A DNA stretch of 41,481 nucleotides. Origin: Candidatus Bacteroides intestinipullorum. GTDB taxonomy: Bacteria > Bacteroidota > Bacteroidia > Bacteroidales > Bacteroidaceae. Positions 8,651 through 16,886 of the stretch are shown here, in pieces. How positions within the stretch are numbered: the stretch's first letter is position 1; each line of letters opens with the position of its first letter. The position numbers and the translations under genes were made by a program. Location: contig JAHLFO010000036.1 in NCBI GenBank assembly GCA_018883785.1, positions 1-41,481 of the forward strand, in the 5' to 3' direction. The notes beneath the pieces were generated by a model. That model saw only the letters and a program-made list of their open reading frames with translations. It made no database searches and had not been told where the DNA came from.

Positions 8651-8671
8651 AGAAATCCTTCATTCTTCATT
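8639..8671. repeat. Perfect 14-bp inverted repeat over the hflX stop codon
   Basis: Left arm 8639-8652 (AATGAAGAATGAAG) and right arm 8658-8671 pair perfectly around a five-base loop. The TGA of hflX (8648-8650) is in the left arm. More CTTCATTC units follow to about 8690, and a related GAAGAGTGAAGAATGAAGAG run occurs near 2900. There is no T-tract; the hairpin could stabilise the 3' end of the message or be a mobile palindrome. Confidence 0.7.
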
Positions 8672-8700
8672 CAACAAAATTCTTCATTCATCATTAAATT

Positions 8701-10689
8701 ATGAACTATCGCAAACTGACCAACGATGAAATCGCCCGCCTGCAAGCCCAGTCTTGCTTGGCCGACGATTGGGAGAGAGTGCAGGTGGCCGAAGGCTTCG
8801 CCACCGACCATGTGCACCACACGCGCTTCTCGGGCGATGTCCGTTTGGGCGTGTTCGAAGGAGAATTCACCCTGCCGGGCGGCATCAAAAAGCACGCCGC
8901 CCTGCGCCACGTGACCCTGCACAATGTATCTGTGGGCAACAACTGCTGTATTGAGAACATCCAGAACTACATCGCCAACTACGAAATCGGTGACTATACT
9001 TTCATCGAGAACGTGGACCGCATCTTCGTGGACGGTACATCGGCCTTCGGCAACGGCGTCGAGGTGTCCGTGCTCAACGAGACCGGCGGACGCGAAGTGG
9101 CCATCAACAACAAGCTGTCCGCCCACATCGCTTATATCATGGCCCTCTACCGCCATCGCCCCGTGCTGACGGCAAGATTGAAGGAAATCACCGACTTCTA
9201 TGCCCGCAAGCACGCCTCAGACCGCGGCACCATCGGTTGCCATGTCACCATCCTCAACACGGGAAGCATCAAGAACGTGCGTATCGGCGATTATTGCCGC
9301 ATCTCGGGCACGGGACGTCTGTACAACGGAAGTCTCAACAGCAACGAGGCAGCCCCGATACACATCGGGCAGGGTGTGGTGTGCGAGGACTTCATCATCT
9401 CCAGCGGCTCGCACGTGGACGACGGGACGATGCTGACCCGCTGCTTTGTGGGTCAAGCCTGCAAGCTGGGGCACAACTACTCGGCTTCGGACTCGTTGTT
9501 CTTCAGCAACTGCCAGGGTGAGAACGGCGAGGCTTGCGCCATCTTCGCAGGGCCGTTCACGGTGACGCACCATAAGAGCACGCTGCTCATCGCGGGCATG
9601 TTCTCCTTCATGAACGCCGGTTCGGGCTCCAACCAGAGCAACCACATGTACAAGCTGGGCCCCATCCACCAAGGAACGCTGGAGCGTGGGGCAAAGACCT
9701 CGTCGGACTCCTATATCCTCTGGCCGGCCAAGGTGGGCGCCTTCTCGCTGGTGATGGGACGCCACGTCAACCACGCGGACACCTCGAACCTGCCTTTTTC
9801 CTACCTCATCGAGCAGCAGAATACCACCTATCTGGCACCGGGAGTCAACCTGCGCAGTGTGGGCACCATCCGTGACGCACAAAAGTGGCCCAAGCGCGAT
9901 GGCCGTACCGACCCGCACAAGCTGGACTACATCAACTATAACCTGCTGAGCCCCTATACGGTGCAGAAGATGTTCAAGGGGCGGGAAATCCTGTTGGCTC
10001 TGCGCCATGCTTCGGGCGAGCTGTCTGACATCTACTCGTACCATAGTGCCAAAATCCGCAATTCGGCCTTGGTGAAGGGCATAGGCTTCTACGAAACTGC
10101 CATCCACAAGTTCCTGGGCAACTCCGTCATCAAGCGACTGGAGGAAACGCACTTCCGTACGGACGAGGAGATACGCGCACGTTTGCGTCCGGACACACCC
10201 ATCGGCAGTGGCGAGTGGGTGGATATCTCCGGACTGATTGCCCCGAAGAGCGAAATCGACCGCCTACTGGATGCCATCGAGCAGGGCGACATTAACCGCT
10301 TGCAGGACATCAACGACACCTTCGGCGAGATGCACCGCAACTATTATACCTACGAATGGACCTGGGCTTACGAGAAGCTGGAAGAGTTCTACGGCATCCG
10401 CCCTGAGGACATGACCGCTGCGGACATCATCCGCATCGTCGAGAAATGGAAAGAAGCCGTAGTCGGTCTGGATAAGATGCTGTATGAGGACGCACGCAAG
10501 GAGTTCTCGCTGGCTTCTATGACGGGCTTCGGTGCCGACGGTTCGCGGCTGGAGAAGGAGCAGGACTTCGAGCAAGTGCGCGGCGACTTCGAGAGCAACC
10601 CGTTCGTGACGGCTGTGCTGGAACACATCAAGGTGAAGACTGCCCTTGGCGACGAGTTGATCGAACGCATGAAGCAGGTGAATCGGTAA
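8701..10689 (+). CDS. DUF4954 family left-handed beta-helix protein
   Basis: A 662-residue cytoplasmic protein with no signal peptide. Residues about 60-300 carry hexapeptide-like repeats (for example IGDYTFIENV, VRIGDYCRISGTG, IHIGQGVVCEDFIISS) that predict a left-handed beta-helix, the fold of sugar-nucleotide acyltransferases and nucleotidyltransferase tails. The size and the mix of a helix core with an alpha-helical C-terminus fit DUF4954, a Bacteroidetes family with no known reaction. It starts 50 bases after hflX and converges on alaS across a palindromic element. An acyl- or nucleotidyltransferase-like role is inference from the fold only. Confidence 0.75.
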   Translation: MNYRKLTNDEIARLQAQSCLADDWERVQVAEGFATDHVHHTRFSGDVRLGVFEGEFTLPGGIKKHAALRHVTLHNVSVGNNCCIENIQNYIANYEIGDYTFIENVDRIFVDGTSAFGNGVEVSVLNETGGREVAINNKLSAHIAYIMALYRHRPVLTARLKEITDFYARKHASDRGTIGCHVTILNTGSIKNVRIGDYCRISGTGRLYNGSLNSNEAAPIHIGQGVVCEDFIISSGSHVDDGTMLTRCFVGQACKLGHNYSASDSLFFSNCQGENGEACAIFAGPFTVTHHKSTLLIAGMFSFMNAGSGSNQSNHMYKLGPIHQGTLERGAKTSSDSYILWPAKVGAFSLVMGRHVNHADTSNLPFSYLIEQQNTTYLAPGVNLRSVGTIRDAQKWPKRDGRTDPHKLDYINYNLLSPYTVQKMFKGREILLALRHASGELSDIYSYHSAKIRNSALVKGIGFYETAIHKFLGNSVIKRLEETHFRTDEEIRARLRPDTPIGSGEWVDISGLIAPKSEIDRLLDAIEQGDINRLQDINDTFGEMHRNYYTYEWTWAYEKLEEFYGIRPEDMTAADIIRIVEKWKEAVVGLDKMLYEDARKEFSLASMTGFGADGSRLEKEQDFEQVRGDFESNPFVTAVLEHIKVKTALGDELIERMKQVNR

Positions 10690-10711
10690 GAAACACCTTA
10701 TATAATATAAT

Positions 10712-10784
10712 AGGCGCGGATTACACGGATTTTACGGATGTTCTGTTCATGAATTTATCCGTGCAATCCGCGTAATCCGCGCCT
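10712..10784. repeat. GCGGATTACGCGGATT-type palindromic element, copy 1
   Basis: Arms 10712-10739 and 10757-10784 are 28-bp inverted repeats with four mismatches, built on AGGCGCGGATTAC and a 17-base loop. The element lies between the convergent DUF4954 gene and alaS, where the hairpin could stop transcription from both sides. A second copy is at 22090-22169. Confidence 0.8.
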
Positions 10785-10816
10785 TACTATTTCTCAGATG
10801 GCTCAGCCGTTCGCAA

Positions 10817-13438
10817 TCAGAGCAGTCCGGCCAGTTCCAGCACTTTGTCTACAGCAGCTTTCAACCCATCGGGATTCTTGCCGCCAGCTGTGGCGAAATG
10901 AGGTTGTCCGCCGCCACCGCCGAGGATGAGTTTGGCGGCTTCCTTGACCAGTGCACCTGCCTTCTGTCCATCGGCCACGAGCTTCTCACCCAGCATTACC
11001 GTCAGCATGGGTTTGCCTTCGAACACGGTCCCGGCCACGAAGCAGAAGTTGTCGCCCAGTTCGCCCCGCAGTTGGAAAGCGATGTTCTTGGCCGTTTCCG
11101 GCGGAATGGGTGCACAGAAGGAAATGACCTTCACACCATGCACTTCCTTCATGCCTTGCAGAAGTTTCTCTTTCAGTTGGACTTCTTTCTCCTTCATGAA
11201 GTCCTCGATTTGCTTCTTCAGACCGGCGTTCTCGTCAATGTATCGGCGGATGGCCGCAGTCAGGTCGGGAGCGTTATTGAAGAGTGCCTTCAGTCCCTGA
11301 ATGGTATCCTGTATGCCGTCCAGCATCTCCTCCACCTTGGCTCCGGTCAGAGCCTCGATACGACGCACACCGGCAGCCACGGAGCTTTCGGAAATAATCT
11401 TCACCATGCCGATGCAGCCCGTGGCAGCTACGTGGGTACCGCCGCAGAACTCGATGGACGAACCAAACTGGATGACACGTACATGGTCGCCATATTTCTC
11501 ACCAAAGAGGGCAATGGCACCCAACTCCTTGGCCTCTTCGATGGGGATGTTGCGGTACTCCTGCAAAGGTACGTTGGCGCGGATCTTGGCGTTGACGCGG
11601 TGTTCTACCTCACGCAACTGTTCGTCCGTCACTTTCTGGAAGTGCGAGAAGTCGAAGCGCAGGGAGTCCGGTGTCACCAACGAACCTTTCTGCTGCACGT
11701 GGTCGCCCAATACCTGGCGCAAGGCCTCGTCCAGCAAGTGCGTGGCAGAGTGGTTGGCGGCACAAGCGGCACGCTTCTCCACATCCACGCAAGCCATCAT
11801 CGGAGCCTCGGGATGCTCGGGCAGCTTCTTGGTGATGTGTATCGGGAGGTTGTTTTCCTTCTTGGTGTCGATGACCTCGATGGTCTCATACTCGCTGACC
11901 AGCACGCCGGTATCGCCCACCTGACCGCCGCTTTCGGCATAGAAAGGCGTCTTGTCCAATACGATCTGGTAGAGCGTCTGGTTCTTCTGTTTCACTTGGC
12001 GGTAGCGCAGGATGCTGGTCTCATATTCAGTATAGTCATAGCCCACGAATTCGGTGGTGCCTTCCTTCAGCGTAATCCAGTCGCCCGTCTCCACGGCTGC
12101 GGCATTGCGGGCACGCTGTTTCTGCTGCTGCATCTCGACGTTGAACGCATTAATGTCTGCGGTCATGCCGTTTTCGCGAAGGATAAGCTCGGTCAAGTCG
12201 AGGGGGAAGCCGAAGGTGTCATACAGCGTGAAGGCGTCCTTGCCGCTGATTTCGGTCTTTCCGGCAGCCTTGGCATCGGCCATGGTCTTGTCCAAGAGGC
12301 GGATACCCGTTTCGAGGGTGCGGAGGAAGGCTTCTTCCTCTTCCTTGATTACCTTGGAGATGAGATCCTTCTGTGCGTTCAGTTCGGGATAGGCTGCACC
12401 CATGTCCTCAATCAGCACGGGCAGCAGACGATACATGAAAGCCTGCTTTTGGCCCAGGAATGTGTAGCCGTAGCGTACGGCGCGTCGAAGGATGCGGCGG
12501 ATGACGTAGCCAGCCTTGGCATTGCCGGGCAATTGTCCGTCGGTGATGGAGAAAGCGATGGTGCGGATGTGGTCGGCCACTACGCGCATGGCCACGTCTT
12601 TCTGTGGGTCGGCACCGTAGGGCGTGCCAGCCATGGCGGCGATGGCTTGGATGAGAGGCTGGAAGACATCGGTGTCATAGTTGGATGTCTTGCCTTGCAG
12701 GGTCATGCAGAGGCGCTCGAAACCCATGCCGGTGTCGATGACCTTGGCCGGAAGTTCCTCCAGGCTGCCGTCGGCCTTGCGGTTGAACTGCATGAAGACG
12801 AGGTTCCAGATCTCAATGACCTGCGGATGGTCATGGTTCACCATGTCGCGCCCGGGCACCTTGGCTTTCTCTTCCTCGCTGCGCAGGTCGATGTGGATTT
12901 CCGAGCAGGGACCGCAGGGACCCGTATCACCCATTTCCCAGAAGTTATCGTGCTTGTTGCCGTTTATGATATGGTCTTTCGGGAGGAACTGTTCCCAGTA
13001 GGAAGCGGCCTCGTCGTCGCGGCTCAGACCTTCCTCGGGGCTGCCTTCGAATACGGTGGCATAGAGGTTGGCCGGGTTGATTTTCAGGACGTCTACCAGA
13101 TACTCCCAAGCCCAGGATATAGCTTCTTTCTTGAAGTAGTCGCCGAAGGACCAGTTGCCCAGCATCTCGAACATGGTGTGGTGGTACGTGTCATGTCCCA
13201 CTTCCTCCAAGTCGTTGTGCTTTCCGCTGACGCGCAGGCACTTTTGCGAGTCGGCCACCCGCTTCCATTTCGCCGAATGATTGCCCAGAATGATGTCTTT
13301 GAACTGGTTCATGCCCGCGTTGGTGAACATCAGCGTGGGGTCATCCTTTATCACCATGGGAGCGGAGGGGACAATGTGGTGTCCCTTGCTCTCGAAGAAA
13401 CTCTTGAACGAGTCTCTGATTTCATTTGCTGTCAACAT
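10817..13438 (-). CDS. alaS: Alanine--tRNA ligase
   Basis: Charges tRNA-Ala and edits mischarged tRNA. The 873-residue length is that of a full four-domain enzyme: class II catalytic core at the N-terminus ([12 protein letters not shown], then [20 protein letters not shown]), tRNA-binding region, an editing domain with zinc motif HSATH and later [10 protein letters not shown], and a C-terminal C-Ala domain ending in the glycine-rich [18 protein letters not shown]. Transcription is divergent from the M23 peptidase gene, with 93 bases between the starts. The opposite strand is open for 850 codons across this gene, a by-product of codon usage. Confidence 0.98.
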   Translation of the reverse strand: MLTANEIRDSFKSFFESKGHHIVPSAPMVIKDDPTLMFTNAGMNQFKDIILGNHSAKWKRVADSQKCLRVSGKHNDLEEVGHDTYHHTMFEMLGNWSFGDYFKKEAISWAWEYLVDVLKINPANLYATVFEGSPEEGLSRDDEAASYWEQFLPKDHIINGNKHDNFWEMGDTGPCGPCSEIHIDLRSEEEKAKVPGRDMVNHDHPQVIEIWNLVFMQFNRKADGSLEELPAKVIDTGMGFERLCMTLQGKTSNYDTDVFQPLIQAIAAMAGTPYGADPQKDVAMRVVADHIRTIAFSITDGQLPGNAKAGYVIRRILRRAVRYGYTFLGQKQAFMYRLLPVLIEDMGAAYPELNAQKDLISKVIKEEEEAFLRTLETGIRLLDKTMADAKAAGKTEISGKDAFTLYDTFGFPLDLTELILRENGMTADINAFNVEMQQQKQRARNAAAVETGDWITLKEGTTEFVGYDYTEYETSILRYRQVKQKNQTLYQIVLDKTPFYAESGGQVGDTGVLVSEYETIEVIDTKKENNLPIHITKKLPEHPEAPMMACVDVEKRAACAANHSATHLLDEALRQVLGDHVQQKGSLVTPDSLRFDFSHFQKVTDEQLREVEHRVNAKIRANVPLQEYRNIPIEEAKELGAIALFGEKYGDHVRVIQFGSSIEFCGGTHVAATGCIGMVKIISESSVAAGVRRIEALTGAKVEEMLDGIQDTIQGLKALFNNAPDLTAAIRRYIDENAGLKKQIEDFMKEKEVQLKEKLLQGMKEVHGVKVISFCAPIPPETAKNIAFQLRGELGDNFCFVAGTVFEGKPMLTVMLGEKLVADGQKAGALVKEAAKLILGGGGGQPHFATAGGKNPDGLKAAVDKVLELAGLL

Positions 13439-13474
13439 ACTCTTATTTAGCGGTTAATATTCTCAAAAACTGCG

Positions 13475-13482
13475 CAAAGATA
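13475..13482 (-). promoter_or_regulatory. Putative -7 box for alaS
   Basis: The minus strand reads TATCTTTG, an exact match to TAnnTTTG, 37 bases upstream of the alaS ATG. I see no matching -33 element at 19-21 nt. Confidence 0.5.
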
Positions 13483-13494
13483 GCTTGTTTTTAT

Positions 13495-13502
13495 TACTTT
13501 TG
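13495..13502 (+). promoter_or_regulatory. Putative -7 box for the M23 peptidase gene
   Basis: TACTTTTG fits TAnnTTTG and lies 30 bases before the ATG at 13532. It is 12 bases from the opposing alaS box, so the two promoters would lie almost back to back. No clear -33 element is seen. Confidence 0.45.
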
Positions 13503-13531
13503 CCGCATCGACAGCCAAATAATTCCCTATC

Positions 13532-14500
13532 ATGCGCAAAGTTTACTACATCTACAACCCTCGCACACAGACCTACGATCGTATCTATCCCACCGTGCGC
13601 CAACGGCTGATGAGCCACTTGCGCCGCTTGTTCATCGGCATGGGGTTGGGTGCGGCGTGCTTTATCGCTCCCCTCATTCTCTTCGGTTCCCCCTCGGAGA
13701 AGGAGTTGCGCAAGGAGAACAGCCGCCTCGAAGCCCAGTACAACGTGCTGTCGCGCCGCATGGACGAAGCGATGGGCGTCTTGCAGGACATCCAGCAACG
13801 CGATGACAACCTCTACCGCGTCATTTTCCAGGCCGACCCCATCCCCTCCGCCATCCGGCAGACGGGCTACGGCAGCACCAACCGCTACGAGCATCTGATG
13901 GACATGGCAGACGCCGAACTCGTGGTGAGCACCACGCAGAAGCTGGACATGCTGACCAAGCAGCTCTATATCCAGTCGCGCTCGTTCGACGATGTGTTGG
14001 AGATGTGTCGCCAGCACGACGAGATGCTGCGCTGCATCCCTGCCATACAGCCCATCTCCAACAAGGACCTGAAGCAGACAGCTTCAGGCTACGGCACACG
14101 CATAGACCCCATCTACGGCACCACGCGCTTCCACTCGGGCATGGACTTCTCTGCCGCACCGGGCACGGATGTTTATGCCACGGGAGACGGTACGGTGGTA
14201 AAGATGGGGTGGGAAACCGGCTACGGCAACACCATCATCATCGACCACGGCTTCGGCTACCAGACCTGGTACGCACACTTGCAGGAGTTCCGCACCCGGC
14301 CGGGAAAGAAGGTGGTGCGTGGCGAGGTTATCGGCGGTGTGGGCAACACGGGCAAGAGCACCGGGCCGCACCTGCACTACGAGGTACACGTCCGGGGGCA
14401 AGTGGTGAATCCTGTCAATTATTACTTCATGGACCTGAGCGCCGAGGACTACGACCGCATGATACAACTGGCCGCCAACCACGGCAAGATGATGGACTGA
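13532..14500 (+). CDS. M23 family zinc metallopeptidase (peptidoglycan hydrolase)
   Basis: A 322-residue membrane-anchored endopeptidase, probably cutting peptidoglycan cross-links in the periplasm. One membrane helix (about 34-52) is followed by a coiled-coil-like segment (54-92), a helical linker and a C-terminal M23 domain. Zinc and catalytic residues are visible: H201 and D205 in HSGMD, H249 in WYAHL, and H280/H282 in HLH. All are present, so it is probably active and not a degenerate LytM activator. Divergent from alaS; a tandem repeat array separates it from the MerR gene downstream. Confidence 0.93.
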   Translation: MRKVYYIYNPRTQTYDRIYPTVRQRLMSHLRRLFIGMGLGAACFIAPLILFGSPSEKELRKENSRLEAQYNVLSRRMDEAMGVLQDIQQRDDNLYRVIFQADPIPSAIRQTGYGSTNRYEHLMDMADAELVVSTTQKLDMLTKQLYIQSRSFDDVLEMCRQHDEMLRCIPAIQPISNKDLKQTASGYGTRIDPIYGTTRFHSGMDFSAAPGTDVYATGDGTVVKMGWETGYGNTIIIDHGFGYQTWYAHLQEFRTRPGKKVVRGEVIGGVGNTGKSTGPHLHYEVHVRGQVVNPVNYYFMDLSAEDYDRMIQLAANHGKMMD

Positions 14501-14502
14501 CC

Positions 14503-14615
14503 ATGCCGAGGCTCTCACATTGTATGCGCCGAGGCTCGCACATCGTATGCGCCGAGGCTCGCATGCCGTGTGCGCCGAGGCTCGCATGTCGTCTACGCCG
14601 AGGCTCCTACACTAG
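14503..14615. repeat. Five contiguous 23-bp tandem repeats
   Basis: Units start at 14503 (21 bp), 14524, 14547, 14570 and 14593; the consensus is ATGCGCCGAGGCTCGCATGTCGT. Every unit keeps GCCGAGGCTC, which contains the small palindrome CGAGGCTCG in the middle copies. The array begins two bases after the M23 stop and ends 18 bases before the MerR start. 23 is not a multiple of three and no gene reads through it, so it is non-coding. Confidence 0.85.
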
Positions 14616-14633
14616 ACACTATAAACAAAGGAT

Positions 14634-15050
14634 ATGCTGAACAAAGACAAAAATCTGAAATTATACTACTCCATCAGCGAAGTGGCGCAGATGCTGGGCG
14701 TCAACGAATCGCTGCTGCGCTATTGGGAAGACGAATTCCCGCAGCAGCTCAAGCCCAAGCGGGCAGGCCGCGGCGTGCGCCAATACAATGCCGAGGACAT
14801 TGAAGCCCTGAAGCTGATTTATCACTTGGTGAAGGAACGGGGTATGACCCTGCAAGGTGCCCGTCAACGCCTGAAGGATAACCGCGAAGCCACCCTGCGC
14901 AACTTTGAAGCGGTGGAACGACTGAAAACCATCCGCGAAGAACTGGTGGCCATGCGCGACGCGCTCAATGCATTCACCTACAACGAGGCGGAAGCATTGC
15001 GGCAAAACCTCGAGGCCTCACAGGAACAAGAAGGAGGCGCGCCGGAATAA
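14634..15050 (+). CDS. MerR family transcriptional regulator
   Basis: A 138-residue DNA-binding protein. The N-terminal MerR winged helix-turn-helix covers about 10-78 (YYSISEVAQMLGVNESLLRY, then GVRQYNAEDIEALKLIYHLV), followed by a long C-terminal helix for dimerisation. There is no effector domain and no metal-binding cysteine cluster, so this is the short MerR type common in Bacteroidetes, with unknown ligand and targets. It is transcribed away from the M23 gene through the 23-bp repeats and converges on the GH123-like gene. Confidence 0.9.
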   Translation: MLNKDKNLKLYYSISEVAQMLGVNESLLRYWEDEFPQQLKPKRAGRGVRQYNAEDIEALKLIYHLVKERGMTLQGARQRLKDNREATLRNFEAVERLKTIREELVAMRDALNAFTYNEAEALRQNLEASQEQEGGAPE

Positions 15051-15098
15051 CCTCCCCGACGCGCCCCCGCTTAAATCTTAAACCTTAAAGTTCGTCCC

Positions 15099-16871
15099 TT
15101 ACAATGAATTTAGCAGGGCATTCAGTTCCTGCACCATCTCGGCAGTTGTCTGCTTGCCGTCTTTCATGCCTTCCGGTGTGAATTTAGCCAATACCTTGTC
15201 GAGCTTGTCCAGCTTACTTTGGGCACCCTTGGCGGCCAGTTCCGTACGCAGGACGTGGATTTTCTCGCAATCCTGCAGGCCCTCCATCAACCGTTCAAAC
15301 CGGATGCTGCTGCGCGGACCGGGATAGATGCTGTACGTATCGCCGGCAGCCCAGGAACGGAAACGGGAGTCGCGCAGCGGATCGGCTGTCCAGGAATTGA
15401 TGGACCAACGCAGAAAGCCGTCATAGCCACCGGCTACGGCATGTATGGGCGTCCAGGCAGCCTCGGCAGGATCCGAGAAGGTAAAAATGTTGGGGAACGT
15501 CTCCGTGCAACAAGTGTAGACACAACTCAACTGCCCGTTCTTCTCACGCTTAGCTTTCACATCGGCCGGGAACTGATGGCCGTATGGGATGGCGAGATAA
15601 TACAAGTCGTCCACGATTTCGGCATGATAATTGCCGGCCAACGTAATCTTGAACTCCGGGTCGGCTTCACGGATGATTTTGATAGCTCCCTGCATAGCCT
15701 CCATTGGGCGCTCGTCCATCGAGATGGCCGTCTGCTCGAACCAGCCTTTCTCACGCAGGTGGCGCGAAAAGTCTTTCAGGAAGGGCAACCAGTATTCAGC
15801 GTAAGCCGGTTCGTCCGGCTGGGCCTCGACAAACTGGATGCGGTTGGTGGCCTGGTCGTAGTAGTCGAAACGCATGGCCCAAGGAATCATCGTGTAGCAG
15901 CTGATGATGCCGTCGATGCCCACGTCTTCGCGCATGAAGGTCACCCACTTGTCGAACACGGTATAATCAAAACTCCACGTACCGTCCAGCTTCTTGATAC
16001 GGCCCACCATACTGTCATAATGGTCCTCGGTCTGTCCGTTCCATGGCTTGTGCATAATGCTGGCAGTGATGGCGTCTTGCCCCACATCGGCCAGCATCTT
16101 CATAATCGGACGCATCAGGTCGAAGTGTTCCTGGCTCCACAAAGGAACATTGTAATAACGGGCCACGGCATACGGATTCTGCCACAGGTCCAAGTTGAAA
16201 GCCCAGTCCTTCGGAGCCGGCAAGGTGCGGTTCACCACCTGCACTTCCAATGGCAATGACATGGCCTTGCAGTTGGCAGCAGACACCGTCAGCGTGCCCC
16301 GATACTTGCCGGGACGGGCGTCCGACGGCACATTGATTTTCACCCAAATCGGCCGGGTGCTCTGGGCACGGATATCCATCTCTTCGGTGATGTCCAGCAT
16401 GTCAGCCACGAGCGACGAGTCCCATTCGGTCTTGTCCGGGCGATGACCGCACCCTCCGCCACCGGGGTTCAGCTCGTCCGTCATCACATAACGCACGAAG
16501 TGGGTATTCACCTGCGAAGCCGGAATAACGGCCGGGCCGTTCTTCAGGTCACTGACTTTCACGGACACCTTTTTCAAATCGCGGTTGGTCCACAAGACGG
16601 CTTGCCCATGCACTCTCTCTCCGCGCCACGCCTTTAGTTTCAGTTGGTTTGATGGCTGCACATCGGGCACGTCCAACTTCTTGTAACGGATATCCACACA
16701 GCCCCATCCCAACTGGACGGGAGCACCAATCTTGTCCCATACTTCTTGGCCGTCATGTGGCTTTGTGTCTGTCAATTCCTCAAAAGTCTCGATCTGTTGT
16801 GCAAAACAGAAAGTTGTCAATGCCAATAGCAACGACAAGATGCTGATCCGTCTCTTATCCATATTTTCCAT
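15099..16871 (-). CDS. Secreted glycoside hydrolase, GH123-like (DUF4091)
   Basis: A 590-residue exported protein: cleavable signal peptide about 4-24 ending FCFAQ, an N-terminal beta-sandwich (25-215) and a TIM-barrel-like catalytic part (220-560). Adjacent acidic residues D386 and E387 in AISMDERPME match the Asp-Glu pair that GH123 beta-N-acetylgalactosaminidases use in substrate-assisted catalysis; that assignment comes from family knowledge. The likely substrate is GalNAc-containing host or bacterial glycans, but specificity is unproven. The start lies 15 bases after the stop of the ppGpp synthetase gene on the same strand and may be read from its promoter. A second ATG three codons in is also possible. 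Confidence 0.82.
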   Translation of the reverse strand: MENMDKRRISILSLLLALTTFCFAQQIETFEELTDTKPHDGQEVWDKIGAPVQLGWGCVDIRYKKLDVPDVQPSNQLKLKAWRGERVHGQAVLWTNRDLKKVSVKVSDLKNGPAVIPASQVNTHFVRYVMTDELNPGGGGCGHRPDKTEWDSSLVADMLDITEEMDIRAQSTRPIWVKINVPSDARPGKYRGTLTVSAANCKAMSLPLEVQVVNRTLPAPKDWAFNLDLWQNPYAVARYYNVPLWSQEHFDLMRPIMKMLADVGQDAITASIMHKPWNGQTEDHYDSMVGRIKKLDGTWSFDYTVFDKWVTFMREDVGIDGIISCYTMIPWAMRFDYYDQATNRIQFVEAQPDEPAYAEYWLPFLKDFSRHLREKGWFEQTAISMDERPMEAMQGAIKIIREADPEFKITLAGNYHAEIVDDLYYLAIPYGHQFPADVKAKREKNGQLSCVYTCCTETFPNIFTFSDPAEAAWTPIHAVAGGYDGFLRWSINSWTADPLRDSRFRSWAAGDTYSIYPGPRSSIRFERLMEGLQDCEKIHVLRTELAAKGAQSKLDKLDKVLAKFTPEGMKDGKQTTAEMVQELNALLNSL

Positions 16872-16886
16872 TTTGATGTTTGTGGA

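Noticed and set aside
10898..13450. 850-codon open frame antisense to alaS
   Set aside because: It mirrors alaS over its entire length; the product has no recognisable domain and alaS is unmistakable. Long antisense frames also occur opposite rsh, both susC genes, the M20 peptidase and the kinase, reflecting GC-rich codon usage.
14503..14615. Possible CRISPR array
   Set aside because: The 23-bp units are contiguous with no unique spacers, and no cas genes are present.
15040..15098. GC-rich GGCGCGCC/GACGCGCC sequence between the MerR and GH123-like genes as a terminator
   Set aside because: The possible stem is short, with poor pairing outside the core and no T-tract in either direction.
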